The notes under the pieces are model-generated. The model was not told the origin of the DNA, ran no database searches, and saw nothing but the letters and a program-made list of their open reading frames with translations. 64,000 nt of DNA. Origin: Stemphylium vesicarium. Its lineage: Eukaryota; Ascomycota; Dothideomycetes; Pleosporales; Pleosporaceae. Below, piece after piece: positions 1-10,713 of this stretch. A program made the position numbers and the translations under genes. Where the stretch lies: positions 248,001 through 312,000 of the forward strand of contig QXCR01000047.1 of assembly GCA_004380135.1 (NCBI GenBank), given 5' to 3'. Positions within the stretch are counted from its first letter, which is position 1. Every line of letters starts with the position of its first letter.

Positions 1-291
1 AGGGGGGAGTTGGAGAAGATGGGTGGTGGCGAGTCCAAGTTATAGGCAATGACGAAGAACGGCGCGTTGAAGATCAATTTGAGGCTGGTAGAACTGAGAT
101 TTTAACTATATTGGCATTACTATTACTTCAATTTTGAACTTATTTACGTTTTATAAAGGGAACCTCGCTGCAGTTGATGCGGCTGATATGTTGGGTTCTT
201 GGTTGGACACATTCCAGTCACCAAAAAAACAAACACAGGGTATCATCATTCTTTACTCATAACTCCGCCACTTCTTATGTCATATCCAGAA
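1..291. other. 3' flank of TLC gene, no gene seen
   Basis: AT-rich sequence downstream of the minus-strand TLC-domain gene. It probably holds the 3' untranslated region and terminator of that gene. I see no coding frame, RNA gene or repeat. Confidence 0.5.
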
Positions 292-1325
292 TCACTGGCT
301 CTTCTTTGCCTGAGTCTTCGCATCTGCAGGCACGAACCTCTTCCTCACAGCCTTGACCATCTGCGCGAACCAGAAGAAGTTGAGCATGCTCAGCGCGGTG
401 TTACCGACCAAGTACACGCAGACTAGCCACATGGGGAGCTCGCCAGCAGTGCAGTTTCCGGGTCCATCGAGGCCCATGCTACTGTTGTTGCTTCCTTCGC
501 ACTTTTGTGCTTCGAGCAGTGAGCTTATGAGTTCGGGCTGCGGCATAGTCAAGGCCTTGTAGATGTCCGAGTAGATCATGATGGATTGGTATGTGCCCCA
601 GACGATGCGGCAGCCGAAGAAGGTAACGAGCAGGGCAATGCCGTTGTAAAGTTGGAGCTTCGAGCCCGTCAAGCCGAGCTTGTCGCAAAACCAGTGGATG
701 TTGAGAAACGGGGTGGATAGTTCGTAGAGGACGAAGGAGAGGCCGTAGTAGTTTCCAAAAGGTTTCTAGGGTGAGAGTTAGTGTATGCGACATCAGAGGC
801 GGTTGCGCGACGTACGAAACCGATGCAGGTCACAGCCAAAGCGCCGATCGCGTGGATCAGCGAACTGGTTCCGGCGATGTTGATGTATTGCGCGGAAATC
901 TGGAGATCCCAGAGGAAATAGCCAGCAGCGAAGCCTTGCACCATGCCGCTTGCTGGGGTGTAGCCCCAGAGCCTGCCTCTCCAGTCCATCTCATGTCTTT
1001 GCTCGTCTTTGAAGATAACCCATAGCGCAGCGGCGCATATGAAGAGAGCCTGGATCATGGAGACCCAGTGAATGTCCCAGTTGAGTCGCGTGCGCCTGTT
1101 GAAGCCATGGTACGTCTTTGGGCAGACGAGGCGCGAAATGGTTGGAGAAAGGACATGGAGGATGAAGTGATATCCCAGGAAGCCAAGAAGGATCTCGTGG
1201 ACGTGGTAGGGAAGCGTCGTCAGGCTGAGTTTGTCGGCGAACGACTTGCTTGCCTGCACGAGCAGTGAGGGGGCCGGGAGGGGGTCCCGCATATTGGGTC
1301 TGAGTATGGTATCGACTAGAGACAT
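292..1325 (-). CDS. TLC (TRAM/LAG1/CLN8) domain membrane protein
   Basis: The protein has about 327 residues in two exons, 1325..816 and 765..292. The intron at 766..815 has a GTACGT donor, a CACTAAC branch site and a TAG acceptor. Splicing restores a continuous TLC-domain stretch with the phrase LSTPFLNIHWFCDKLG across and after the junction, typical of the TLCD/YPR114W group. Several hydrophobic helices are visible: HEILLGFLGYHFILHVL, an IQALFICAAALWVIF segment, YNGIALLVTFFGCRIVW and MWLVCVYLVGNTALSMLNFFWF. The C-terminus is Lys-rich (KTQAKKSQ), as in ER-retained proteins. TLC proteins act in ER lipid handling such as ceramide or membrane-lipid regulation. This one has no diagnostic ceramide-synthase motif that I can see, so its substrate is unknown. 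I chose ATG 1325 because the open frame upstream of it has no other ATG. Confidence 0.88.
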
Positions 1326-2166
1326 GGTATCAGTTTCGCTGTGCGCAGCGACAAACACCAGAAAGACAAGAGATATTTTTTACCGGGTGGGAACGGCTAC
1401 ATCTTATGCCTAATATATACGACCTACAGTGGGGCTGAGCGATGGGCAGAAGATTCTCCTCTCGTGCGTATGGAGTATCGTGTGTCCTACATTCCATGCT
1501 TCGGATGTCGGTTTTACCGCACCATGTGCCTGATCCCTGAGTCGTCACATGCGGGGCTGACGATCGAGCATCGAGCAAAGCTTACCCTGCAAGCTAAGCG
1601 ACGCCTAACCTTGGAAAGCGCCCTAGCCTTCGTGCATAACCATTTCGCGACTCAATCGATCCTCGCCCATAAGCATCGTCATCCTGCAGTATCGCCAGCC
1701 GGCAGCCTGCACCTCGCCCCAGCTTGCGCACTACTACGCCCGTAACAACCCCGAGTCTCGAGGCCCATCTACATCTCGCACAGCGCTGTGTAGGTCCATC
1801 CGCGCCCTCTGAAGAAACATGGCGGCAATAGAAGGCTTGCCCTTCAGACAGACTAACGATACATGGCCTCTCCCACAGCGACCGCCCGCATTGTCGTTCC
1901 TGCTAGACACTCGAGGCTTCTCCAGGCAGACCCGGTCACGCCCCACAACTCACCGCCCGACTTTTCTGCCACTCTCGACATCGTGAACTCCAAACTCACG
2001 TCTGGTTCGCACAGATATTACAACTGCGTTTGAAGCAGCGCTACTGTCGACCTGCACTTGCCATTATAATTCCTGCCTTTTTCGCCCGCGACACCCTCAG
2101 CTTAAATCGCGAAGACTGTCAGCCTCCCGCACCAGCCGCTTCGACATATCCACGCCTGCAGCTACA
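1326..2166. other. Divergent intergenic promoter region
   Basis: About 840 nt between the divergently transcribed TLC gene and the Cus2-like gene, presumably holding both promoters. Short open frames on both strands lack ATG-led, protein-like composition. No TATA box is obvious close to either start. Confidence 0.4.
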
Positions 2167-3169
2167 ATGAGCGAACTCGACAACTTCATGGGACAGCCAG
2201 GCGAAGGGGCCGACTCGGGTACGCCGCCTACCGACGCTCCTTCTGATGCGCAGGCTGGCCAGAACGGCAAGAAGCGCAAGAACGCCAAGGAGCCCGAGAC
2301 GAACAAGAAGCCCAAGGTCATGGAAAACAAGGCCATCTGGATCTCCAACCTGCCTCCCGATACCACCGCGAAAGAGATCGAAGAAGAGTTTGGACGCTTC
2401 GGCATCATCGACAAGGGCGCCGATGGCCAGCCGCGCATCAAGATGTACACAGACGAGGAAACCGGCAAATTCACAGGCAACGCAATGGTCATATACTTCA
2501 GGAAGGAGGCCATCGCCAACGCTGTCAAGATGATGGACGACTACGTCCTCCGCCCTGGCGACTACTCCAACGGCACTATCCGCGTAGAACCGGCCAGCAT
2601 CGAGCATAAGAAGGAGCGGGATGGTGACAAGATTGCCTCCAAGCTTACGCGCAAGGACAGGAAGGCATCGGAGCGCAACAGGGCTGAACTGAACCGGTGC
2701 GTCCATTCCTCCACCCCCACTATACCGTACCCTCACTAACACATACCCCAGCAAACTCAACGAATGGTCCGACAACGAAGAAGAAGTCGCCGAAGCCTTT
2801 GCGCCCAAGAAAAACAAGTGGGCCAAGGTCGTCATCATTAAGCACGCCTTCACCCTCGCCGAGCTCGACGAAGAGCCAGAAGCATACCTCGAGATCAAAG
2901 AGGAAATGCGCGAGGCCGCCGAGGAATACGGCGAAGTCACAAATTGTACCCTCTACGATAAGGAGCCCGAGGGCATCCTCACCGTCCGCTTCCGTGAATT
3001 CGAACCTGCGGAAAAGTTCCTGGCTGATTACCAGGGAAGAGGCTACCAGAAGCGCAAGTTGGCGCTTTCTCTTGCAGAAGATAAACCGAGGTTCAAGAAG
3101 TCGGCCAAGGGCGAGGAGCCGGATAGTGAGGATGAGGAGCAGAGGCCGGAGAAGGCTGGCAAGGCTTGA
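2167..3169 (+). CDS. Cus2/HTATSF1-type RNA-binding protein (U2 snRNP factor)
   Basis: The protein has 315 residues in two exons, 2167..2696 and 2752..3169. The intron at 2697..2751 has a GTGCGT donor, a CACTAAC branch site and a CAG acceptor. The N-terminal 50 residues are charged and Lys-rich, suiting a nuclear protein. RRM1 lies at about residues 55-145 with RNP2-like IWISNLPP and a degenerate RNP1 (GNAMVIYF). RRM2 lies at about residues 200-285, including the segment GILTVRFREFEPAEKFL. The tail is acidic (EEPDSEDEEQRPEK). This two-RRM plan with an acidic end matches yeast Cus2 and human HTATSF1, which bind U2 snRNP through SF3B1/Hsh155 before prespliceosome formation. The assignment rests on domain order and motif similarity, so the family is secure but strict orthology is not tested. 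Confidence 0.85.
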
Positions 3170-3762
3170 TGGGACTGTCTTCTACGGCCTGGATTGGACA
3201 GGGATGGGAACGGAACGCGGATGGGGTCGTGGTAATAGTCTAGTATAGTGACTGGAGTTGATATACCCTTAATATACCTTTTACACGAAGCAATCGACTG
3301 GCTTGGCTTGGTATGCGTCTTGGTGTCAGGCCAGACTACCCGACATACTACTACCTGACGCGCATCAACTTGACAATTTTCGAGAGTCCCTAAAGTGATC
3401 AAATATGCAAGTATGCGTCGGACGAAGAAAGTTAAACATATGCAAAGAAGCGGATATTGTAGATTCTCGACATTCTGTTCCTCTAAACCCATTATATAAC
3501 TACATTAATGAGAAGAAGAAAAAGGTATGGTGATGACAATATACACAGGTAAAGTCCGAAAATCACCAAACATTAACCCTTGTCTCCTCTCTTCCGTCCG
3601 CCTTCCTCTGTTGGTGAAGAAGAAAAGGTGCGACGACACAGCCATTCTGAAGCATCCACCTGGTATCAAAGACAATCATGAAAGTAAAAAACAAAGAAGG
3701 AAGAAAACGCAATCATGCACCCATTACACCTTCGCGTTGCTCGATGTGATGAGCAAGTTCAT
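3170..3762. terminator. Convergent 3' region between Cus2-like and SOD genes
   Basis: About 590 nt between two convergent genes, AT-rich with A-runs around 3510-3530 and 3685-3705. It should hold both 3' UTRs and polyadenylation sites. No gene is supported. Confidence 0.4.
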
Positions 3763-4610
3763 CTACAAGACGAGCGCGGCAGCAGCGGCTAACAGGACAC
3801 CTGCGCTAGCAACGACCTGGGCAGCAGCGCCAGAGAACTCAGCTGGGGTTGATGAGGTCGAGCTGGGGACCATGGGCATGCCAGTGGTAGCCGAGGGGAC
3901 AACTGTAGTAGAGTTGTACATGGAGGAACCAGAGGGCATGGCGTAACCAGACGAAGCAGTGGCGGAAGGCATAGTAGGGTAGCCAGACGACTTGGGAGCC
4001 TCGTCCTCGCCGTCAGCGACCATGTGGAAGTTTGCGCAGCCAATGCGTGTCTTATTGGCAAGGTGAACGACAAAGGAGAGAGAGCCGAACTGTGAAAAAT
4101 GACCGTTAGTTTCAATTCCCCCACAACGGATTCTAGGGAAGAAAGACTTACGAAGGCAGGGTCCGAAGGCAGAGTAGCAGAGTACAAGTCAACGTACTCC
4201 TCTGAGAAAGATTGACCGGGAATCTTTCCGTACTTGCCGCTCAAGTCACCGGTCTGGCAGGTCTCGGGCATGCTAGCATCGCAAGGAGTATCCTCGCCAC
4301 GCATGTATGGGTCCAAGTGAGCACCAGTACCAGTGCAGTTGCCGTCCTCGGGGACGGGCTTGGCGTGGAGGTGGTACAGGAACGGGCCGCCTTCAGCAGG
4401 GAGACCAGCGAAGGAAACGGCGAACTTAACACCCTTGCCGTCGGGACCAGTAGTGCCCTCGATGGAACCGGTAAGAGAGCTTCCCTCCTTCTCGGGCAGA
4501 GTGGCGACGTACTTGGCGCCCACGGGGTTGCTAGAGACTACGGGAGCAGTGGAGGATTGGGCGCTGACGGCGGAAGCCACGGCCAAGAGGGAGATGACAG
4601 AGACGAGCAT
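3763..4610 (-). CDS. GPI-anchored Cu-only superoxide dismutase
   Basis: The precursor has 261 residues in two exons, 4610..4152 and 4089..3763, with a GTAAGT/CAG intron at 4090..4151. A signal peptide of about 17 residues is followed by an SOD beta-barrel. Copper ligands are visible as the HxH pair in YHLHAKP, the His of GAHLDP and the His of VVHLANKTRI. The catalytic Arg lies in KTRIGCANF. The zinc-site histidines of Cu/Zn SOD are absent: the loop reads RGEDTPCDAS and then TCQTGDLSG. This is the signature of fungal extracellular Cu-only SODs such as Candida SOD4/5. A Ser/Thr-rich stretch and a terminal hydrophobic Ala/Val/Leu tail indicate a GPI anchor. The expected role is disproportionation of superoxide at the cell wall. 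Induction conditions cannot be read from the sequence. Confidence 0.92.
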
Positions 4611-6234
4611 CTTGTATGTGATTGTGGGTTGATTCTTTTGTAAAAGAAGGCGTGTTACAAGTCGACTGTGAGTTTATTTAGCGAGTGTGGGTGAGAGAGA
4701 AAGGAATTTGTAGGTGAGTGTCTGTCGAGGAAATGAAGTGGGGAGGTGCCAAGTGTGTTTATATGAAGCGACGCAATTGAAGTGGGCAGGACATCGGGAA
4801 ATCGCAATCCCCGCGAGTGAAATAGCAAACGGAAAGCCCAAGCTCGTAAGCGGATCGACGTCACACTCTGGGCAATGGAAATGGGGGAATAGGGAAGGCG
4901 CAAAGTAGCACCGAGGGCAGCTTACCGAGATTATTAGAATTGCTGATAAGCAGTGGAGACTGTTCGCGAGTAAACGATGGACGGTAAAGAGAACCAGGTA
5001 AAGGGATGGAGTGAAGAACCTCAGGATGGGCGACGGGCGCAAACACTATATAGACTTCTGCTGGGTAGCGGCTCAGCAGGCACGGAGGTTGGGGCGTCAC
5101 ACAAAATCTCACTACCCATCCGTCACGACCCCCCTCATCACCAGAAGAAGGCCCACCCTCCAACGCCGTCTCTTCCATGCACTCCGCTCTGCATGCGCCA
5201 TGAAAGCCTCTTCAGGCGATTCATTTGCTCCGCGCTGATCGTTTCCACGACCCTGCCGCGCTCTAATTGGCGCGCTGCTAACAAAGACAGCGAATTGATT
5301 TGAAACCATGTTGTTTGTCGTGCCTATACTAGGCGGTGCACGGCTCCTGGCCGTTTCGAAACACCAAGCTGCATGGGCGCTTTGCCGGCCAATCATTGCG
5401 GGGACGGGCCCTGTTCCTGAGGCTAGGGCTAACCCATCTGAGGATTTGTAAGACTTGGCCCCAGCCAGCTGTGTCTTTCCCCATCCACCGGCTTTTCCGC
5501 ATAAGCTGGAGGCTGGTAGGAGTCATACTGCTTTGCGCAGTATGCAAGCTGCAGCCTTATTTTCGGAGTATCGTCGCATCTTCCCATGCTGTTTGCTGTC
5601 GTCTCTGGCTGTGATCGTCTTGACGCTGTCGCAGGAGGCATGTGGCACCAACATACCAAGCTTCGACTAATGCAGCGCTAGCCGAAACTAATGGCCTTGG
5701 TACAGATCCAAATTTACCCCATACAGTGGCATGGCGCTTGAGTGCTGCCTCTTACCCACTAGCCCAGCCCTAGAGAAACAAAACACTCCGCGCGAAGCTC
5801 TCGCGGTTTCGAGGCGTTGACGTAAATAGACCAAACATGCGTTCCTGAGGCCAGTGTTGCAGATGCTTTTGCTGAGTTTTACTGAGGCTCGGATCGAACA
5901 CTCCCGGCAAAAGAAGGTTATACGGCACGGCAACGGCAACAACGCATGGAAAATGAGACAACACAAAATGAAGGGGGAAATGAGTGGTGTGCTTGACTGA
6001 AGAGTGTGAATCTAAGAGACAGGGTTGCGCATCTAAGTGATGCAGATCAATATGGAAGTGATGAGACCAGACCTGTCACTCACCTCGACATGCAGGTCAA
6101 CATGTTCACAAATGCCGTAGTCGCATAACCTGAGTGTTCTCTGCTAAGAACCTTGTCATACCAAACAGTCCTAGGTATATCCATCATGTCTTTACACGAC
6201 ATGCGTCGGGCGAGCCGCTCCCGTCTGCGCCGCC
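4611..6234. other. Long intergenic region (SOD promoter, RtcB 3' side)
   Basis: About 1.6 kb. The left end is the promoter and 5' UTR of the SOD gene. The right end is the 3' flank of the RtcB gene. Open frames here are short, overlap on both strands and lack a recognisable domain, so I call none. Confidence 0.4.
4758..4763 (-). promoter_or_regulatory. Putative TATA box of the SOD gene
   Basis: On the minus strand the sequence reads CATATAAACAC, placing TATAAA about 150 nt upstream of the SOD start codon, followed by AT-rich leader. Position and motif fit a TATA-driven, regulated fungal promoter. The function is inferred. Confidence 0.4.
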
Positions 6235-7966
6235 TCAACGTGTCTCGTTCCTGACTTTGTAGCTGATCCTGGCGCGACACCAACCAATGACATGCGCGGC
6301 GCCTGCGTCTACCAAGTCTTGGCCCACAGCCTCTACGTCTTTGTATGCATCGGGCGCTTCCTCAAAGACAAGGTCTTTCTCGTCGCAGATGACCCAGGTT
6401 CCTTCAACGTCGCTCGACCGTGGCTCCAGGATATTTCGACCCTTGTATTTTTGTGCGAGCGTCGAAAGTGCTTTTGCGCGAGACATGGCCCGTCCCGCAC
6501 CATGGGCAAGCGACAGTCCGTTCTTCAGACCCCAAGATGTGGTGGCTGAGAACGTGGGCCGGAGGACGAGCGTCGGTGTTCCCCGTGAACCTGGCAGAGG
6601 TAGGAGGCTGAGTGGCAGCTGTGTTTCCGGATTGTACGTCGGTGCTGCACCTTTCCGGTGGATGTAGACGAACTCTTGTGGAACCTCATCGCCCGGGATC
6701 GATTTTCCCTCTCCTGCTGTGCATGGGGCTGACGGAGGCCATGCTACCCGCTCGACGCTATTGTGCCATATATCAACGATTTTGCGCTTCTGTAAGGCCG
6801 ATTTCGCCAGTGCAATCGATTTCGCAACGTCTTCGCCGACGTCATCGAAATCCGAACTATCCAGGGCCCAATTCTCGTTACCAGGTTCAAGACATGAAAG
6901 GAACCGCAGGGCGATTAGGTCTCGGTTTGCCTTTGCCCACAGACAAGCCTTGTCATGCTCTTTCATGTACTCGATCGCATCGGCGCTGCCCTCTTCGAAG
7001 CTGGTGCGTGTCTCTGTCGTATACTTCTTTAGAACGCTGCCTCCATAACCTCGAGATCCCGAGTGTACCAGGAGGACGACATTGTCTTGATGAAGTGGGG
7101 TGTTGGCGTCGAAAAGTGATAACTCTTCAACAACCTGAATCTCGGCGAAGTGGTTGCCTGCTCCAATTGTGCCCAGTGCGGAATCCCACTGTTTCCCTGC
7201 AGAATAGCTGCTCTCTTGATCATCGACGAGCCATGCCTCCCGATGTGCTTGTGTTCTCCATGCCCCCTCGAGTCCCCGCAGCTTTTCAGCCACTTTCTTA
7301 CCCTTGTCCCCATCTACCTGGCCTCGTGAGAGAGTGGTCTTGTACCAGGCCATACCACAGCCGATATCGCCTCCAATCAGGGGTGGATGGATCCATTTCT
7401 TCGATGCAAAAACAGCGCCGATTGGGAACTTGGTGCCTGGATGCAGATCCGGCTGACCGACGGCATGGACGATACCTGGGAGAGTGTGTGCAGTGGTTGT
7501 AAGCTGAGTGACTGAGAGCGACTCAACCGGTGCTTTGGATGCGAGAAGTTCAACTGCGCAATCTGGGTTTGTGTCTACTGTTAAGGAGGTCAGCATTCGA
7601 TGGTAGCACGAAAGGGTGGTTGGTGCGGGTATTATGCGCAAACTTGCTCAACCCCCAGTGCTACTTACCATGGACGTTTGATACCTTCTTGGCTCCAACA
7701 TAATCCTCTCCCGCTGAGATGAGCAGTACAACATCGTCTTCAATGTTGACTTTCCAGTCTTCTTTACTCAATAGCTCTTGCCCGGTACGCCCAACAAACA
7801 CCCTGGTAGGTTTCTTCAGACGAAGTTTTGATTGCGCAGTCTTTAATACGAGCGCGCGGATGGATGATGAAGCCGCAGGATCAGTCGATGCAGAACCAGG
7901 AATGGTGGTAGGTGCTTTTTGAGACTGCTTTGCATTCAAAGCCACCGTGATGCGTGTAGCGGGCAT
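6235..7966 (-). CDS. RtcB-type 3'-phosphate RNA ligase with N-terminal extension
   Basis: The protein has 546 residues in two exons, 7966..7669 and 7577..6235, with a GTAAGT/CAG intron at 7578..7668. Residues 100-546 carry the RtcB signature: D170-x-x-C173 in GGDIGCG, N241-H242 in GAGNHFAEIQ, H271 in LVHSGSRG, H371 in IWHNSVE, HRKGAA near 406, and the guanylylated His at H458 in AHGAGRAMSR. All metal and GMP-histidine positions look intact. RtcB joins 2',3'-cyclic-phosphate or 3'-phosphate RNA ends to 5'-OH ends using GTP and Mn2+. Fungi normally splice tRNAs with Trl1, so this enzyme is probably for RNA repair or another task. Residues 37-90 form a separate small domain, perhaps ubiquitin- or doublecortin-like (LRLKKPTRVFVG... 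to EDYVG). The core is shorter than archaeal RtcB. Confidence 0.9.
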
Positions 7967-8875
7967 CTTCGGATGTGTGGGGGAGCCGCGAGTAGTGTAA
8001 TGAGATCTTGCTGACTACCACGAAAGTCGAAACCAGAGATTTGACGGAGGAAGTTGAAAAGTGATTACGCAATGAGAAAGAACAGTGCAAGGTATTTCAA
8101 GGTTGCGCCGCTTGGTGAAGGTCTTTGTTCGTGAGATGGTGATTCGACTAGCGCCACACGCTCAGTTCGACTCATCTTGAGCAGTGAAAGTATCGCCTCA
8201 AAGAGCTTCACAGCTTCACGGCAACACAGCTACAAAGACGGGTTTCCGTGGGGTCACGTTCATTTCTTCTAGGGTCGTGTGTCAAAAACATGTCTCGTTA
8301 ATGGGCATTGGTCTACTAGATGGGGGTGCGACATGTTGTTGAAATGCACTAGGCCTTTACCTTGGTACGACATATGTTGGCTACGAAACGCTCATAAGAG
8401 ACGAATTTGGGTAGAATTCCCAAGTATAGCAGCGCAATAGCGAGCGCAAGTAGGGAATGATCATCAGGGCCTGACACGTTGAAATGCACGTATCAGAGGC
8501 CCGGGGGCCTCGGATCAGACGGTGAGCCAATCAGACTATATACGTCACCGTGCCAACGAATCGAGGCTGGGCAAGACACTACAGCCGCACCGACTTTCAC
8601 ACGCTCATCGACAAGACGACTCTAGCCAACCCGTAAATTCTGGAATCCCATAATCGCTCCCAGTCGTTGTCACATTTGTACGTCAAGCAAGTCAGCGCAT
8701 ACACGTGCATCCGACTGATCGCTGTCTCGTAGCTCCAGCCCCCAGCCATCTCCAAATCCATCGATACCGTCCAACACATCCCTCGGTCCCGTACTGCACG
8801 GCAGCAATCCTCGGCGCAAGCCGCACAACCCGTCTACATCACCTTGAAGCCGACCGAAACACCCATACCCCGACA
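7967..8875. other. Divergent promoter between RtcB and secreted-protein genes
   Basis: About 900 nt separating the RtcB gene (minus) from the secreted-protein gene (plus). The last 150 nt before 8876 are C-rich, typical of a fungal 5' UTR. An in-frame ATG at 8705 would add 57 residues ahead of the signal peptide, so I do not use it. Confidence 0.4.
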
Positions 8876-9679
8876 ATGCGCACCGCTTTCGCCCCATTGC
8901 TGCTGGCGCCGCTCGCAGCGCTGGCCGCCCCCGACATCTTCGCCGACTTCGAGCCAGCCATTGCGCGAGGAGGACCAAACGAAGTCTATGCGGCAATGCC
9001 GACATCCCCACCAGAGGGGAGCACGGAGCTGTTCAGAAGACAGGATGACAATTGCGCAAACAACTACTACGCTTGCGCCAACCAAGGCGCTCCGGGGCTG
9101 TGCTGCCCCCGAACAGCAATCTGCTCCGCCGACCAAGCAGGCCACGTAGCATGCTGTCCGCAAGGCGCCGCATGCACAGGAGCCATTGGCACAGTTCCCA
9201 CGGGCACCGGCACATCGACCGTCTCCTTCGTAACCGCATCCACAACCGCCGGCGGCCCCTTTGTGCAGGAAACAACAGGCGGCGCAAACCACGGAAGCAC
9301 GGTACAGAACCAATTTTACCCTTTTCCATACATACCGACGACTTACGATAACGCAGCTGCCTGCTCGTCCGCTTATACAAGCTGCCAAGGCAATGCTGCA
9401 AGTTGTACGACTGCTCTAGCCAATGGCGCTGCCGGCGTAACTATATCCGCCCCCAACGGCGGAGCTACCATTACTGCCATTCCGAGCGTGGGGCTACAGT
9501 CGGCTCAGAGCATCTGTTCTAGCCTGAGTAGCTTGGGCTGCTCGCAGTTGACAGTGGAAGCTTGCCAGGCCTTTGGTGATGGTGATGGAACTGGCAACGC
9601 TGCCTGGAGGGCGCGGTGCGGTGACTATCTCATGACAGCCGGGGTCGCCGTGGGCATAGCAGGACAACTGCTAAGATAA
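8876..9679 (+). CDS. Cys-rich secreted, probably GPI-anchored protein
   Basis: A single exon encodes 267 residues. ATG 8876 begins a clear signal peptide (MRTAFAPLLLAPLAALAAP); an upstream in-frame ATG at 8705 would bury it and is rejected. After a possible Arg-Arg processing site (LFRRQDD), residues about 60-105 form a compact cysteine-rich block (NCANNYYACANQ, LCCPRTAIC, VACCPQGAAC). A Ser/Thr/Gly-rich linker and a second block with four or more cysteines (residues about 165-245) follow. The end is hydrophobic (MTAGVAVGIAGQLL), consistent with a GPI signal. The fold is probably disulfide-stabilised at the cell wall. I do not recognise a named family and assign no function. Secreted Cys-rich proteins of this size are often screened as effectors, but nothing here shows that role. 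Confidence 0.75.
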   Translation: MRTAFAPLLLAPLAALAAPDIFADFEPAIARGGPNEVYAAMPTSPPEGSTELFRRQDDNCANNYYACANQGAPGLCCPRTAICSADQAGHVACCPQGAACTGAIGTVPTGTGTSTVSFVTASTTAGGPFVQETTGGANHGSTVQNQFYPFPYIPTTYDNAAACSSAYTSCQGNAASCTTALANGAAGVTISAPNGGATITAIPSVGLQSAQSICSSLSSLGCSQLTVEACQAFGDGDGTGNAAWRARCGDYLMTAGVAVGIAGQLLR

Positions 9680-10713
9680 ACGGACCAAAAAAAAAAGAGG
9701 GAGAGAAATGTGGTTTAGCCTTCCTTTCTATGTGGATACTATGGTGGTGGTTTTGTTAAAGAGGACGGACCTTACACAAGTGACAAACTATGGACTTGCA
9801 TGCCTCGGCACAATTCGCTGTCCCAGTCACTCTGTGAGTCCCGTTCTCCCTTTATTCTGCATTTCTCCCGGCGTTCATTTATCCAAAGGTGCCCTTTTTC
9901 GTTTCTTTTTTCCCCAGCGAAATCATGCGCAATTGACAGATACGATATCAGAAGAGGAAATGTAGTTATGGCTTGTAGCATGTTTCATTTTCCTACCTTC
10001 CTTCCTTCCTTCCTTTATACATATGAACAATGCAAGACTTCTTGATACCACTACATGCTTGCAACAACATGATCTGCAGGGTCCAACTCTATTCTGCTCG
10101 TTGGAATAGAATAGGCTCTATGTCGGTGCAACGGCGCATAGACTTGCTTACTCCACTCGATCCGCTATACCGGTCCGTTGCCGAAATAAAGGTTTCATCT
10201 CTATACAGTTTGGTTTAGGCTAGTCAGTGGCTCAAGGTCTAAGCAATGAAACCACACATGGAAGAGAGCAAAGATACCTCCGTACAAAAAGATTCGGTAT
10301 GCGTCTACCACCATGTATCCAATGTATCAGCCACTATAAGGCTTTCCGCCATCTAAAGGGTTCTTGTCTGAGGGGTACGCGAATATACCTTTGTAAGGAC
10401 GAGAGCAGACCGTGATTTTGAATCGAGCCAGACAAAAAACATAGATGGGTAGTCATGTTATTCTTCTTTCCGTAAATTCGAGAGTGATAGAGAAAACAAG
10501 TTACTTCGTAAACAAGAACGCCGGGGTATAAAACCATTTCCGCACAAGAACGATAGGAAGAGGAACATGAAAGAAAAGAATATTTCCTGGTCGATATCAT
10601 AATCCCAAACAAGAAAACGTATAAGAAAATTCTTCAAGTCGTCAGCGAAAACGGGGACGCGGCTGTTATCATTATTTATTGCATCTGCACCTCCCATCAA
10701 GCGCCACACATGC
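9680..10713. other. Convergent 3' region, no gene
   Basis: About 1 kb between convergent genes. It contains a short CTTC tract near 10000 and several A-rich stretches. It should contain both 3' UTRs. No coding frame is convincing. Confidence 0.4.
9996..10015. repeat. Short CTTC microsatellite
   Basis: Four to five tandem CTTC units on the plus strand within a noncoding 3' region. A simple-sequence tract with no assigned role. Confidence 0.6.

Noticed and set aside
1326..1358. Longer N-terminus for the TLC-domain protein
   Set aside because: The upstream frame has no ATG; 1325 is the first.
5860..5900. Box-B-like GTTCGATCC on the minus strand
   Set aside because: The stem bases do not pair and no A box lies at the right distance.
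6612..7502. 296-codon open frame on the plus strand
   Set aside because: It lies antisense to the well-supported RtcB gene and has Arg/Cys/Ser-rich shadow composition.
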